Below, piece after piece: positions 13,500 through 23,458 of a stretch of DNA of 64,000 bases (its first letter is position 1; every line of letters begins with the position of its first letter). This DNA is from Schistocephalus solidus (taxonomy: Eukaryota; Platyhelminthes; Cestoda; Diphyllobothriidea; Diphyllobothriidae), in NCBI GenBank assembly GCA_017591395.1, contig WEDG01003279.1, positions 146,637-210,636 of the forward strand, written 5' to 3'. The notes under the pieces are model-generated. The model worked only from the letters and a program-made list of their open reading frames with translations, was not told the origin of the DNA and made no database searches. The position numbers and the translations under genes were made by a program.

Positions 13500-13585
13500 G
13501 TAGACTAGCGACACTTACAACGACAAGAGAGGCCGGAATGGACGTTTCTGACTTATTAGCTGTAATCGGCCAGCCATACAGCCAA
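13500..13585 (-). repeat. SINE tail fragment
   Basis: Minus-strand match to the SINE tail: 'gacaagagaggccggaatgg', 'cttattagctgtaatc' and 'ggccagccatac'. Confidence 0.5.
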
Positions 13586-14519
13586 ACTTTTTGAAAGTCT
13601 TTATATATATATATATATGCATGAATAGATCTCAGTTGATTAGTGTCCCGAAATTTGACTATACCAAGCAGTTCTGCCGTCTTCACAATTTTTCTCAGGT
13701 TACAAGTTGCAGGGTTGTTTCCTCAAAACTATATATTATCTTTCATAGGTTGTTAAACGTCGTGTTTGTCCTCTTCTGTTTGAAAAAGCCATTTCGAGTC
13801 ACGTCTCTAGTAGATCCACCTCGTAGACTACATGTGTAACATGAACCATCTGCGACAATCCGGCGCATGTCAAGATTTTTTGGGTTTTCGCTTTTTTTTC
13901 TACGACCCATCACTTGTTGCTCGGCTTTTGGGTAGTAAACGTCGTTAGGTGAAAAATTGTCATTGTTTTAACTGACCAACTTGTTAAAAACTTGATAACA
14001 TTTAAACTCCTCTCAAGACTAGATTACCGTTGACGCTCTAACCACCAGACTACTATGCTCCAACCCGGAATGTTCAGTTTTTTTTGATATTTCAGCTGTG
14101 TTACCCACCCGACGTAATGAAATTTTTGAAATCTACAAATTATAATTGAGTATGCGTATTGCCCAGACAGGTTTTCTTTGGCAATCAGTTTAAAATCCTC
14201 CTCAGGCCCCATTTTACCCGTTCATGTTGACAGATTTTAATCAGCTAATAGATAAAGGCTCGACGTTTCTGTCGTAGTTTCGAGTCCCTAGGAGACCATC
14301 AAAATTTTCACAAGTATGCGAGTTAAGTAAGTCAAATCTGCTAAAAACAACGGTGACTTTTTACGGAGAAGGATTTCGTGCCTTTGCGTATTTGAACGGA
14401 CAGTTCTTCACCAACTTTTGATTGGAATAGGAACCACCTTACGGTAAATAGCAGGAATGGCAAATATTTCCGCGTCTTAACCCTAACACTAAAACACTAA
14501 CAATAACCATGAATAATCT

Positions 14520-14602
14520 TCAAAAAACAATTTGGTGAGCATACGTTAGCTTTCAATAAATTCTCATCAGGCCTTTACATTTATATCACTGTGTAACTAA
14601 GG
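14520..14602 (-). repeat. PLE1 left inverted terminal repeat
   Basis: Its reverse complement matches 17069-17151 with few changes, including the perfect stretch 'tagttacacagtgatataaa' and on through 'tgtaaag'. It holds a hammerhead-like motif on the minus strand: CTGATGA (14564-14570), GAAAGC, and a downstream GCTC. Paired inverted termini are typical of PLEs. Confidence 0.8.
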
Positions 14603-14684
14603 AGAAAGTAAGGCAAAAGTACAGGCCAGATTTATTGGGAAATGCGTCGAAGGAAATGAGTACCCGAACTTCTACTGGAGAGCA

Positions 14685-14885
14685 TTGCAAAGGAATCATA
14701 CAGTTATCACCTGCGATACCTTGAGAAGGTATGCCGAAAATGACCTAGAAAGCACCCGTGAAAAATTGGAAGAAAGAGGACGTCACGTATGCCAACGTGC
14801 AGCCATACTCGACCACCTAGACAAATATGAGAGACAGGAATTTGAGAAATATGTGGTGTCGATTGGTGAAAACGTGCAGAAATAA
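14685..14885 (+). pseudogene. PLE1 N-terminal region fragment
   Basis: A 66-codon open frame rich in charged residues (e.g. 'ENDLESTREKLEERGRHV'). It sits where PLEs have their poorly conserved N-terminal domain, upstream of the RT1 block in another frame. The assignment rests on position only. Confidence 0.45.
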
Positions 14886-15115
14886 AACTAGCTGTCCTGC
14901 TTCGGAGTGTACACGAAGGCAGACCACAATTGAAGCTGCCAGAAGACCCAAGTCGGTACGTACACAATCTTTCGTCTATATCTCTTGACAAAACGTCAAT
15001 CGAAGCCTTATCATTTGGTCCTTAGTTTTGCTGCCCACGTCAGAAACCCAGCCAACTAGAGCTAGAAACACAGTTTAAAAACCTCCTTACTCAAACTCAC
15101 AAACTCCAGCAAGTT

Positions 15116-15376
15116 TTGACAGACAGCGTACAGTACCTTAAGTCTACGTTAGTTAACTGTACTTATCAATATTTGAACAATGGCCAGAAATGTCGAGGCT
15201 TACTAATAAAGTCGCACATGGAGAAATTACAAGATCTCCGGCAAACCAAAAATGTCCTCATAACGAGACCAGATAAGGGAATGGGCGTTGTCTTAATGGA
15301 CAGAACAGATTATCTTATGAAACAACAAGCAATTCTGTTAAGAAGACAGAAAAGAAGAATCGGACTGATGAGGTAG
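15116..15376 (+). pseudogene. PLE1 reverse transcriptase, RT1 fragment
   Basis: The block 'VLITRPDKGMGVVLMDRTDY' corresponds to 'VIVSADKGGATVIMKKTDY' in PLE4, the conserved first RT block of the family. The frame breaks after about 86 codons. The coding sequence then continues in another frame toward 'RLYG-stop-PKIHKDGTPVRPIL' near 15475-15530, where a TAA interrupts the expected YGLPKIHK motif. Confidence 0.75.
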
Positions 15377-15534
15377 AAGCACAACTGACTGACTGTTTGA
15401 AAAGACTTCAAACGGAAGGTCTGCTAAGCGAAAATGACCTAGAGCGCCTCCGCCGCGTCGGCACGCATGTACCTCGATTGTACGGCTAACCAAAGATCCA
15501 CAAAGATGGCACACCCGTTCGTCCCATCCTAGAT

Positions 15535-15861
15535 ATGAAGAATTCACCGTACTATGCGATAGCAAAATGGTTAGCGGACATACTAAAGCCCATACAGGAT
15601 CAGCTAGTGCCACATAGCTACCGAGATACTTTTCAGTTCATTGAAGGTGTGAAAGACCTCGAACTGAACGGCATGACATGGTTTTCACTGGATGTTTCGT
15701 CTCTTTTTACGAATGTGCCAGTCACGGAGACAGTCAACTTTATCTGTAAATTCTTTACTTCCAGCCAACAAGATATAGGAATACCAGTGAATGCGCTCAA
15801 GGAAATGTTATTTAAATGTACTTTGAACGTGCAGTTCCTATTTAACAGCAACTTGTACTGA
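15535..15861 (+). pseudogene. PLE1 reverse transcriptase, motif A fragment
   Basis: Contains 'SPYYAIAKWLADILKPI' and motif A 'FSLDVSSLFTNVPV', whose Asp is the first catalytic metal ligand of the polymerase. The frame closes with a stop at 15859. The next block ('PLGSPLA', equivalent to motif B) is out of frame. Confidence 0.8.
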
Positions 15862-15976
15862 AAGATAGACCCCTTGGCTCACCCTTGGCCCACTTCTGGT
15901 GAATATTTTCATGGGCAAGCTAGAAGCTTTATAACTTCGTCCGCAGATAAATCGTTTAAAATATCATGGGCGCTAC

Positions 15977-16906
15977 GTGGATGATATCTTTACGGTTGCA
16001 TCTGAACAAACGGACATTTCAGCTGTAATGGATACCATGAATCAGGCGCACCCGTCAATCATATTTACACTGGAAGAGGAACAATCCGGATCGCTCCCTT
16101 TCCTGGACGTGCTTCTGAGTAGAAAGCCTGACAGGAGTATTCGACGTAGTGTCTATCGTAAGAAGACATGGTCCGGAAAATACACTCACTTTGGGAGTTT
16201 TGTACCACTGAATTTTAAACGTAATTTAGTGCGGTGTCTGACACAAAGGGTGAAAGGGATCTGCTTGGCCGATAGCATTGACGAAGAGCTTAAGGTTGTA
16301 GAAAGCACTTTTCGACAGAATGGATATCCAGATAGATTTATTGCTAAGAATACGACCGAAAGACCTCCAAAGCTGCCGTTGCTAACGGTGAACAAGAAAC
16401 AACTATTCATCAGGGTCCCATTTCTAGGAGATGCAGCAAGTGAACTCCTACGAAGGCTCCTAAGCCAAGCTATGTCAAGCACCTTTCCAGCAGCTGATGC
16501 CCATGTACTTTTCTCGACTACTCCCATCCTTTACGGAGGGGGTAAGGACAAACTGCCAGCCCAGACCACCTCAATGGGCATTTATTCTTTCCCTTGCTCC
16601 TGTGGGGCAGAATATATTGGTCGCACGAGCCAGTGTTTGTACAAAAGTGTACGAGCACACCTTCCAGCATGGTTAGGAAAGGGGCAGATAAAGAACATAA
16701 AAAGCTCTATACTCACGCATGTGGTAGACACAGGCCATCATGTAAATGCCAAAGAGGCCTTCCGGGTAATTTACAAGGTCCCCTCAACCTATTCAAAATT
16801 CCTTGGACAGCGTCTGTTGACTACGGCAGAAGGAGCTGCAATCAGGCTACGCAAACCGGTCCTGTGCGCTCAAAAGAACTTTATACAGGCACCACAATTA
16901 CCGTAG
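15977..16906 (+). CDS. PLE1 RT C-terminus and GIY-YIG endonuclease
   Basis: The longest open piece of PLE1, 309 codons. It starts at the second half of the RT catalytic motif: with upstream bases the reading is RYVDDIF, supplying the two metal-binding aspartates. Then come 'LPFLDVLLSRKPDRS' and the RT thumb, with the family signature 'FRQNGYPDRFI' (compare 'FRLNGYPVSFV' in PLE4). The GIY-YIG domain runs from about residue 200: 'MGIYSFPCSCGAEYIGRTSQ', 'RAHLPAW', 'HVVDTGHHVNAKEAF'. The PCSC...H...H residues fit the zinc-finger-like element known in PLE endonucleases. Upstream frameshifts mean no full protein can be made. The next 60 bases have no polyadenylation signal that I trust. Confidence 0.85.
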   Translation: MDDIFTVASEQTDISAVMDTMNQAHPSIIFTLEEEQSGSLPFLDVLLSRKPDRSIRRSVYRKKTWSGKYTHFGSFVPLNFKRNLVRCLTQRVKGICLADSIDEELKVVESTFRQNGYPDRFIAKNTTERPPKLPLLTVNKKQLFIRVPFLGDAASELLRRLLSQAMSSTFPAADAHVLFSTTPILYGGGKDKLPAQTTSMGIYSFPCSCGAEYIGRTSQCLYKSVRAHLPAWLGKGQIKNIKSSILTHVVDTGHHVNAKEAFRVIYKVPSTYSKFLGQRLLTTAEGAAIRLRKPVLCAQKNFIQAPQLP

Positions 16907-17068
16907 CCGAAAGCCACCAATTTAGCCACCCGCATATAATTACCTGTCCCGGCGGCCACCATTCCTCTGACCATGATCATAAAACGGACCGCAATTTTGT
17001 TTCTTTCCCCCTCCCTCCCCCCACCCTGACAACCGTACAATTAGTTTTACTTACCCGCATATTTAAAT

Positions 17069-17152
17069 TAGTTACACAGTGATATAAATGTAAAGACTGC
17101 TGAGAATTTATCGAAAGCTAACGTATGCTTGCCAAATTGTCTTTTGAATTTT
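17069..17152 (+). repeat. PLE1 right inverted terminal repeat
   Basis: Inverted partner of 14520-14602. It includes a hammerhead-like motif in the element's sense strand (17094-17133): CTGCTGA with A6-N7 damage, a short helix II, CGAAAGC, GCTT and GCC. Taken together, the two copies suggest an ancestral hammerhead with helix I GGC/GCC. Each copy alone has lesions. Confidence 0.75.
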
Positions 17153-17194
17153 TCAATGGGAATTTTTGCTACTCCATAACTAATCTGTTACCTT

Positions 17195-17300
17195 ATTCTT
17201 AAACCTAGTCCTACCATTAACTTGAACCCTACAGTTAACACAATAACCATAACCTTTTAGCCTACTCGTGGGCCTACCCCTACTCTAAATCTAATGCCCT
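17195..17300. repeat. Degenerate telomere-like CCTAAC stretch
   Basis: Irregular runs of 'ttaaacctagtcctacc', 'cttgaaccctacagttaac' and 'ataaccataacc' resemble decayed CCCTAA repeats. A shorter similar run lies at 14478-14508, so both flanks of PLE1 carry it. Confidence 0.4.
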
Positions 17301-17817
17301 GTTTAAGCGGCCATTCAAGGCATCCTTACCTATTTGAATACCGGTTCCACAGTTGGGACATCAGTCGGTCGGTAAGAAGGTAAAAGCCGCAGGTTGTGAA
17401 GAGGAGGAGAAAGAGGGGGAAGAACCAGAGATAGAATCGCGGGAAGTAGAAGCATTCCACAGTACTTACGCTTGCTCACAACCGGATTGGTCAGTTCTCT
17501 GTCGGTGAAGGGGGGCATTCAGACGGGTGCACCATCTCGTGAGACATCATCCATGAGCAGTGATCTGAAATCGCAAGTAGCGGACGAGGGCAAGCTGTTC
17601 TCCCTAGTACAGCTATCGTTGTCTCCCTTTGCCGTCTCGTTCTCTTCGTTCTAATTTTTCCCCTTTCGGTCCGACAAGATATGCGCAGAGCCGCAGAAGC
17701 CAAGGATATGGGTCATGTGATAGCTGATGAGTGCCACGTGTGTATGTTAGGCTTTCAGTGTATCCTCAGACTAATACTTTGGCTTCTTCGAAGTCTAGCA
17801 TTTGTTTATTTGTAGCA

Positions 17818-18118
<301 letters not shown>

Positions 18119-18460
18119 TAATGTCGGTTTCGATCTGGCATATTATCAATTATATATCGGCACTCACCGACCGGTTACGGGACTCACTCGTCCCGGTGTG
18201 CCTTCGGCCTAGCTCTAGAGCCCCGCCAACAGCCTTAACGGCTAGTGCTATAGGCAGAATGATATTACCAAAACAGAACGGGGCAAGTGAGTCCCGTAAC
18301 CGATCAGTGAGCGCCCAACTACCATTGTTAGCATTTCTGATCGAAACAGACAAGACAAAGAGCTAGCGGCGGAGTGGGTTAGAGTGGTTGACTTCTAACA
18401 ACAGGGCGCAATTTCGAGGTTCGGGTGCATCAAACCTGGGGTAATTGGCCTGTCAGGTAG
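18119..18460. repeat. Head-to-head pair of SINE copies
   Basis: 18119-18270 is a minus-strand SINE head (with 'ttacgggactcactcgtccc'). 18275-18460 is a plus-strand copy ('caagtgagtcccgtaaccga', then a tRNA-like core with box B 'gaggttcgggtgcatc'). The two heads face each other and could fold into a hairpin. Confidence 0.65.
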
Positions 18461-19240
18461 AAATGCCCCCTGGTTTAGAACTCAGACTAGCTGCTTATCT
18501 CATCACCTAGTCCTCGTTCCTCTCAACGTGTATGACGGTACTCCATCTATTAGTATTTTATTCCAACTACCTACCATTATTTTTCCTGAAAACTTCTCAT
18601 ATTGGGCTGATTTTAAGTTGACCAACCACATGTCTCCATAGTTAACTCGGTTCATGGGTGCCTAGTATACCCTCATTACTGATGAATGGCTGGTCTCAAG
18701 ACATGGACTGCTTTTCAGTAAGTCTGTCTGACTGGCCGTTGTCACCTGTCGTGGGACGCAACCATGACGCCAAGACTTGCTTTTTGGATCAAAGCCCCCC
18801 CCCTCCCTCGCCCCTGTTCCAGCCTCCGCCGACTGCATGCGTCGCCACAGCTCAGCCGTCGCTGTCGGAGGTTGTCAGCACAGTCTGGCATGTGGTTGAA
18901 GCATCTCAGCTGCACTTAAAAGGGTCGTCAGTCTACAACCGGGGTGTGCGGAGTGTCGTGAGCAGTGACCGACATTGCACCCGTACGGTCGAGGCGGTCG
19001 GACAGCCTGTCATCCACTGTGCTCGCACCCACCTCTCGTCGTCTTGAAATTGTCCTCCTATCGGAGCAAGATGGATGTGGGAGGCGAGAGTATGATGGAT
19101 GCTGCGCAACTCTGCTTTACTATAAGTAGCACGTGACTAACCGGTGCTGTGCCCATTTCGACGCCGTCGCCAACGACGGTAAACTGCTTTGTCCTTCAAT
19201 GCATTCTGCAGCTGGTGGCAGGGTGTTTACTGTTGACTCC
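18461..19240. other. Unassigned DNA
   Basis: A C-rich run near 18798-18830 and one 129-codon open frame (18658-19047, +) without recognisable motifs. I do not call a gene. Confidence 0.4.
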
Positions 19241-19423
19241 GTGAGGCCATTCGTGCCCTATCCATAAGTGGTGATTTTAAAGATGCCACGGGCTTTAAAC
19301 CAAGTACAAGGAAAATTCAATAGAAGGAGTAAGGTGGTTGGTTGTGTGACGATCGCATCAGTCAGTTGCATGTCACTATTTCCCTTGTGGGGCTGTTTGT
19401 GTTCTGTCACTGGAGTTGAGTTG

Positions 19424-19790
19424 TGCCCCCTAAACGGGCCACGTGGTAGATGCGTTGGACCAACACGGGGGCCACATAAGGGCATGGCAGGCGTTATTCG
19501 GGTTGCACTCCGATAACAAATGCTTAACATGGGGGTGTGGTGGCATGCCTAGGGGCGGCTAGGACCACTCCAGCCACCTGCGCCCTCTCCCATCTCCGGT
19601 CTTCTTGACTCTGTCATGACACCGGGCTCAGGTGGGGGAGGAGGAGAGAGTACGGTAGCTGCAGCGCAAGGCTACTATCACTTAAAACTAATCCACGCGC
19701 AAGTCACCGTCCCTGCACCACCATGGTGTGTAGCATGCGGTGGACAACGTTGGACTACGACGGTCAAGCTGTCGTGTGGAGTTGTGAATG
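19424..19790 (+). repeat. Isolated copy of the ~365-bp satellite family
   Basis: A plus-strand unit beginning at 'cctaaacgggccacgtggta', through 'aggggcggctaggac' and 'ccggtcttcttgactctgtc', to 'cgacggtcaagctgtcgtgt'. It is close in sequence to units in the 32-36 kb array. Confidence 0.85.
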
Positions 19791-19794
19791 ACAA

Positions 19795-20600
19795 GTGACT
19801 TTACTTTTTTTCTTGGCACATAAGCCAGGACCACAGGACGAAGCATATCTAACTGGCAAATTTATCACGCATGTCCAAGACGTAAAGACTTGTCTTTTTC
19901 CATTTGAACTCATCAAGACGCCTGACCATGCTTTTTCAGCCACAACCCCCCGTCCCCGTGATTTAGGATTTTGCCTTTTATCCCTCTATAATTGCACCTC
20001 AGTACCATGGAGGTCGTGTTTCATCGTGCATGTTGAGCCATACGCTTACTTCCAACCCTCACTTGGTGCACTTACTCCAGTCTGCCCTACAACGATCCAC
20101 GGAAAATTCCCTAGGAAATAGCACTTTATGGTTTTGTTCGGAGGGGTTTGCTGGTTCGAACAAATCACAAATGGTCAGTCGATATAACCCTATTCTTTCT
20201 GATACTCGATTCAAACAAGTCAGAAGTGCCAAGATCTTGGTTTGACTACTTCAATCGCACACTTGCTCTGGCAGTAATCTTTATTGTATGCTTCGAAGGT
20301 CATTCACGTGATGTCTCAAATACGAGCGAATTCTTTTCCCCAGGTATCTACCAAAATTTTGGTAAGGGCGTTCACCGAGCAAGTTGCTGAACATGCTCAT
20401 CTTATTGTGCCTTACTGCTTACGCTATAGCCCTCATAGGCAGTCACATAGCGACCATTACAAGATCCCTTGACGTTGCCGGAAATATTCCTCTGCGTATC
20501 GTACCAATCACTGTGCACCTGCCTGTGCGGTTGTTAATCGAGTCTGGGGGGACGATAGGGGAGCATATCTTGTAATTCAATCAGTTACCGCATTTTAAAC
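19795..20600. other. Unassigned DNA
   Basis: No recognisable gene or repeat. Confidence 0.4.
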
Positions 20601-20614
20601 ATAGCTAGTATGCC

Positions 20615-20672
20615 CGATCGCAACCGACAGGACAGGTCCGCGGCCCAATGGGTAGAGCGTTGCATTTAATAA
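20615..20672 (+). repeat. SINE core fragment
   Basis: 'atcgcaaccgacaggacagg', then box A-like 'ggcccaatgggtagagcg'. Truncated before box B. Confidence 0.5.
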
Positions 20673-20847
20673 CGCGCAATGACGAAAGAAGATGGGATGT
20701 AGGCTCAGATACTGCAAAGTGTTCGTTTCGGTAAGGTTGGTCGATTAGCGTTAAAAAACTATCCATGGTTATTCGGTGTTCCTTGCCTTTTTCGGTAAGC
20801 TCCTTCTGCGTATATATGGGCAATGTTGTTAGATAGGAGCAGTTGTC

Positions 20848-20850
<3 letters not shown>

Positions 20851-20915
<65 letters not shown>

Positions 20916-20918
20916 TAT
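20851..20918. repeat. (TA)n microsatellite
   Basis: TA dinucleotides with two small interruptions, directly left of the 352-bp hammerhead repeat. Confidence 0.95.
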
Positions 20919-20949
20919 CTAATTTCTGAAATGGGCATTTCTGGTAGAG

Positions 20950-21443
20950 ATGGGCATTACGTGGTTATTCCACAGTGGTTGATTGTCTTCGACCCAAATG
21001 TTCATTGAAATTTCGGGTCTCACCCTAAAAGTCATGTCCGAATCACCTGACTCATGTCCTGCACTTAATAATTTCAGAAATTATTTACCCGATTATTCTC
21101 TGGAGTCCATATACCAGAAACCGCATAGAGAACGCTGGGGGACCCACTGAGGAGCCGAACCCCTCGTTGCTGTGTCACACAGCAGCAGAAACATCGGCGA
21201 AACACGTGTCTGGGCTTTTAGCTAGTATCTATGTCGGAAGTACGGTATAACGTCTTTGCCATATAAGATTCATACTACTTGTAGTACTACTTGTTTGTAG
21301 AATGGGCATTACGTGGTTATTCCACAGTGGTTGATTGTCTTCGACCCAAATGTTCATTGAAATTTCGGGTCTGACCCTAAAAAGTCATGTCCGAAGCACC
21401 TGACTCCATGTCCTGCACTTAATAATTTCAGAAATTATTTACC

Positions 21444-21445
<2 letters not shown>
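20950..21445 (+). mobile_element. 352-bp hammerhead repeat (retrozyme-like), 1.4 units
   Basis: A block starting 'gggcattacgtggttattcc' occurs at 20952 and again at 21304, giving a 352-bp period. Both copies end with the 'gcacttaataatttcagaaa' motif. Between them lies one complete hammerhead (21143-21214). No open frame is conserved. A short tandem repeat with one hammerhead per unit is how small metazoan retrozymes are known to look, so I infer a non-autonomous, circular-RNA-making retroelement. It lies between two (TA)n tracts. Confidence 0.75.
21143..21214 (+). ncRNA. Hammerhead ribozyme, 352-bp family, core complete
   Basis: Helix I is CCCA (21143-21146) with UGGG (21211-21214). Then CUGAGGA (21147-21153) matches the CUGANGA core. 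Helix II is GCCGA (21154-21158) with UCGGC (21194-21198). GAAA follows at 21199-21202, then helix III ACACGUGU and the cleavage-site C at 21210. All invariant core bases are present, with A15.1-U16.1 paired. The large loop II carries its own hairpin (GCUGUGU with ACACAGC). The ACACGUGU strand is self-complementary, so a dimer of two units would give stable helix III. Predicted cut: after C21210. Confidence 0.85.

Positions 21446-21499
<54 letters not shown>
21446..21499. repeat. (TA)n microsatellite
   Basis: Lies exactly between the 352-bp repeat and the 3' terminus of PLE2. Confidence 0.97.
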
Positions 21500-21501
<2 letters not shown>

Positions 21502-21576
21502 CTAATAGAAGCGAAGATGCGCGTTCCCGGAAATAAATGAGAAGAAGAGGCGATCACGGGAACCATGGTTTTATTG

Positions 21577-21618
21577 TCCTGACGTTTCAAAATCAAACAA
21601 GATTTCATCGTCGGAGGT
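21577..21618 (-). ncRNA. Hammerhead motif in PLE2 3' terminus
   Basis: On the minus strand: helix I ACCU with AGGA, core CCGACGA (U4 replaced by C), helix II GAAAUC with GAUUUU, then GAAACGUC. Cleavage would follow the C opposite position 21581. Helix II differs from the 24383 copy but stays paired. The C at core position 4 should weaken or abolish activity. Confidence 0.6.
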
Positions 21619-22079
21619 AAATTGTACCGCGCCTCACAGTATTTATAGGTGGTAACATTTCGGCTAATACGGGATTACTAAGGTTTTTGAATTTGCGTAG
21701 AGGAGGGGCCGGGTTGGTGGAGATTCTCAGTCATCATGCTGCTTGATGAGCATGGTGGTGTTTCATTCTTGGCGATCATCCTTTGCCTGTTCACTGGAGT
21801 CCGTGGTGGACTGGGGGAGGGCGGGTGATGGCTTGTTCTCAATCTGGTCGGGGGCCGGAGTTCGCACGTTGGCAGTAGTCGTCAGTACCCTCATCGACCG
21901 AAGCTGCCGCCCCAGGCTGTTAATCTTGGTTGCGATCGCACCTCCGTGTGTATTCGCACCTGCCGGATAAGTGGTTGAGCTGGCCGAGGCGATAACTGTT
22001 CCTTCGTCGGGTCTGGGTTGTGTTGCGATTGCGTGCGTGTCCGCCATGGACTCACCCATGTTCACGTTGGCTCTTTCGA

Positions 22080-22727
22080 TCATTGAGCTGCGTCCGGAGG
22101 GCTTGGTAGGCCGTAGGAAGCGTCACAACGATTTATGGAGGTTGTTCCCGTGTGCCAAGCCTCGATGGTTTCCCTTGCCACGCGGTCACTTCCCCGACCA
22201 AGAATTTCAGCATTCTGGAAGGCGAACGTGTGTCCAGAGTCTGCGCAATGGTCCGCCACCAAAGACAGCGGGTCCATTCTTCTTACCGCCCTCATGTGTT
22301 CTCCGACCCGGGTTTGCAGACGTTTCCCGGTTTCTCCAATGTAGTTGACTGCGCAGGAATTGCATTGAACCCGATAGATGACGTTTGTGGTTTCACCTCG
22401 GGGCAGGGGGGCCTTAGGCCTCATAACCAGATGTCGAATGGTTGACTCCGGCCGGTGGGCGATGCCGATCCCCATCGGTCTTAGGAGACGGGAGACCGCC
22501 TCCGAAACACCGTCAATGTATGGCAACGCTCGCCATATCTTTGGCTGTTCGGTCGCTGGCCATCGGATTTGCCTGCACTGTCTGCTACGTTCGATGAAGT
22601 TGCGGGGATACCCGTTGGCCATGAAGAGGCGTTGGAGGTATCGAAGTTCTGCCTTTCTTTCGCCTGGCTCGCTGCAGTGTGTTTCAGCCCTTTGTATAGC
22701 GTTCGAACACAACTGCGTTTGTGACAC
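22080..22727 (-). pseudogene. PLE2 GIY-YIG endonuclease and RT thumb
   Basis: 215 codons. The order is thumb signature 'LFMANGYPRNFIERSR' (about residue 35), connector 'ALPYIDGVSEAVSRLLRPMG', then the GIY-YIG domain: 'NVIYRVQCNSCAVNYIGETG', 'RVGEHMRAVRRMDPLSL', 'DHCADSGHTFAF', 'ETIEAWHTGTTSINR'. The YIG, the Arg after it, the Cys pair and the His residues are kept. The catalytic Glu lies in 'ETIEAW'. The domain itself could fold, but the upstream frame is broken, so no full polyprotein is made. Confidence 0.8.
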
Positions 22728-22729
22728 GA

Positions 22730-22990
22730 CGGATGTTTGCTATGGTAGCTAAGGATTTGGCGGGTACTGGTGGCCTTCCTATACACCGTCGTTTTAAGGT
22801 TCCCGCAGGGTTTTCGATGGACGAGAACGTCTAGGAATGGCAGCTGGTTGTTGACTTCCACCTCCATTGTAAACTGGATGTCAGGAAAATAGAATTCAGG
22901 CTGTCATGAAATTCCTTGACCATATCCCGCTCGATGATGAAAAAGGTATCGTCCACATACCGAGTCCAGAATTTCGGTTTGTAATTTGCG
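22730..22990 (-). pseudogene. PLE2 RT region after YVDD
   Basis: Reads 'RYVDDTFFIIER' (about 22955-22990), then 'NNQLPFLDVLVHRKP' and 'TVYRKATSTRQILSYHSKHP'. This corresponds to the RT palm end and thumb of PLE4. A frameshift separates it from the GIY-YIG frame around 22650. Confidence 0.7.
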
Positions 22991-22999
22991 AAAACCAGG

Positions 23000-23400
23000 G
23001 TCTCTTATTTTTGGAGAACTGCCTCTGCGATGAAGCCCGAAAGTGGCGTCCCCTTGACCTGCTCATACGTTGTTCCTTCGAAAGTGAAGTACGTCTTCAG
23101 GCAGAATTTTTAAGAGCTGGATGAGATGTCTCCCTTTCACCGTCTCGGCCGTCTCGTTGTACCTGCTCGAGCAGTTCGCTGACCGTTTCGACTGCCAGGC
23201 CTTGTGGGATCGCGGTGAAGAGAGGTGACATCGAATGACACCATCACCTCGTCTGCAGTAATTTGCACTCCCTGGAGCTGTTGCAGGAATTGAGTCGCTG
23301 AACAGACCGTCGTGGTCGCGTCCGAGGTGAGCGACCGCAAATTTCGAAAGCCATTTCGCCAGATGAAAGGTTGGTGCACCGCGCAATGACACGATTGGCC
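23000..23400 (-). pseudogene. PLE2 RT motifs A and B, frameshifted
   Basis: Pieces in two frames give 'SLRGAPTFHLAKWLSKF' and motif A 'VSFDVTSL'. Motif B reads 'EQVKGTPLSGFIAEAVLQ'. PLE4 has 'VKGTPMGSPISGLLAE' here, so PLE2 lacks the MGSP segment through an in-frame loss of 12 bases. That should inactivate the polymerase. Confidence 0.7.
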
Positions 23401-23458
23401 GGAGGGATACCAGCCTTGTGTACTTTTGGTAGTCCGTAGAACCTTGCTGCGGCCGCGT

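Larger units (their letters stand above)
14520..17152 (+). mobile_element. Penelope-like element PLE1, frameshifted
   Basis: A complete but dead PLE about 2.6 kb long, bounded by ~82-bp inverted terminal repeats. Its single gene (N-terminal region, reverse transcriptase, GIY-YIG endonuclease) is broken by several frameshifts and stops. Internal order matches the family: RT1 block near 15260, PKIHK block near 15490, motif A (SLDVSSLFTNVP) near 15690, YVDD near 15975, GIY-YIG near 16580. It differs at many positions from PLE2, PLE3 and PLE4, so it represents a separate lineage. Confidence 0.85.

Noticed and set aside
15977..16906. Bacterial group I intron homing endonuclease (GIY-YIG)
   Set aside because: The domain is fused to a Penelope-type RT with inverted terminal repeats, which fits a PLE and not an intron.
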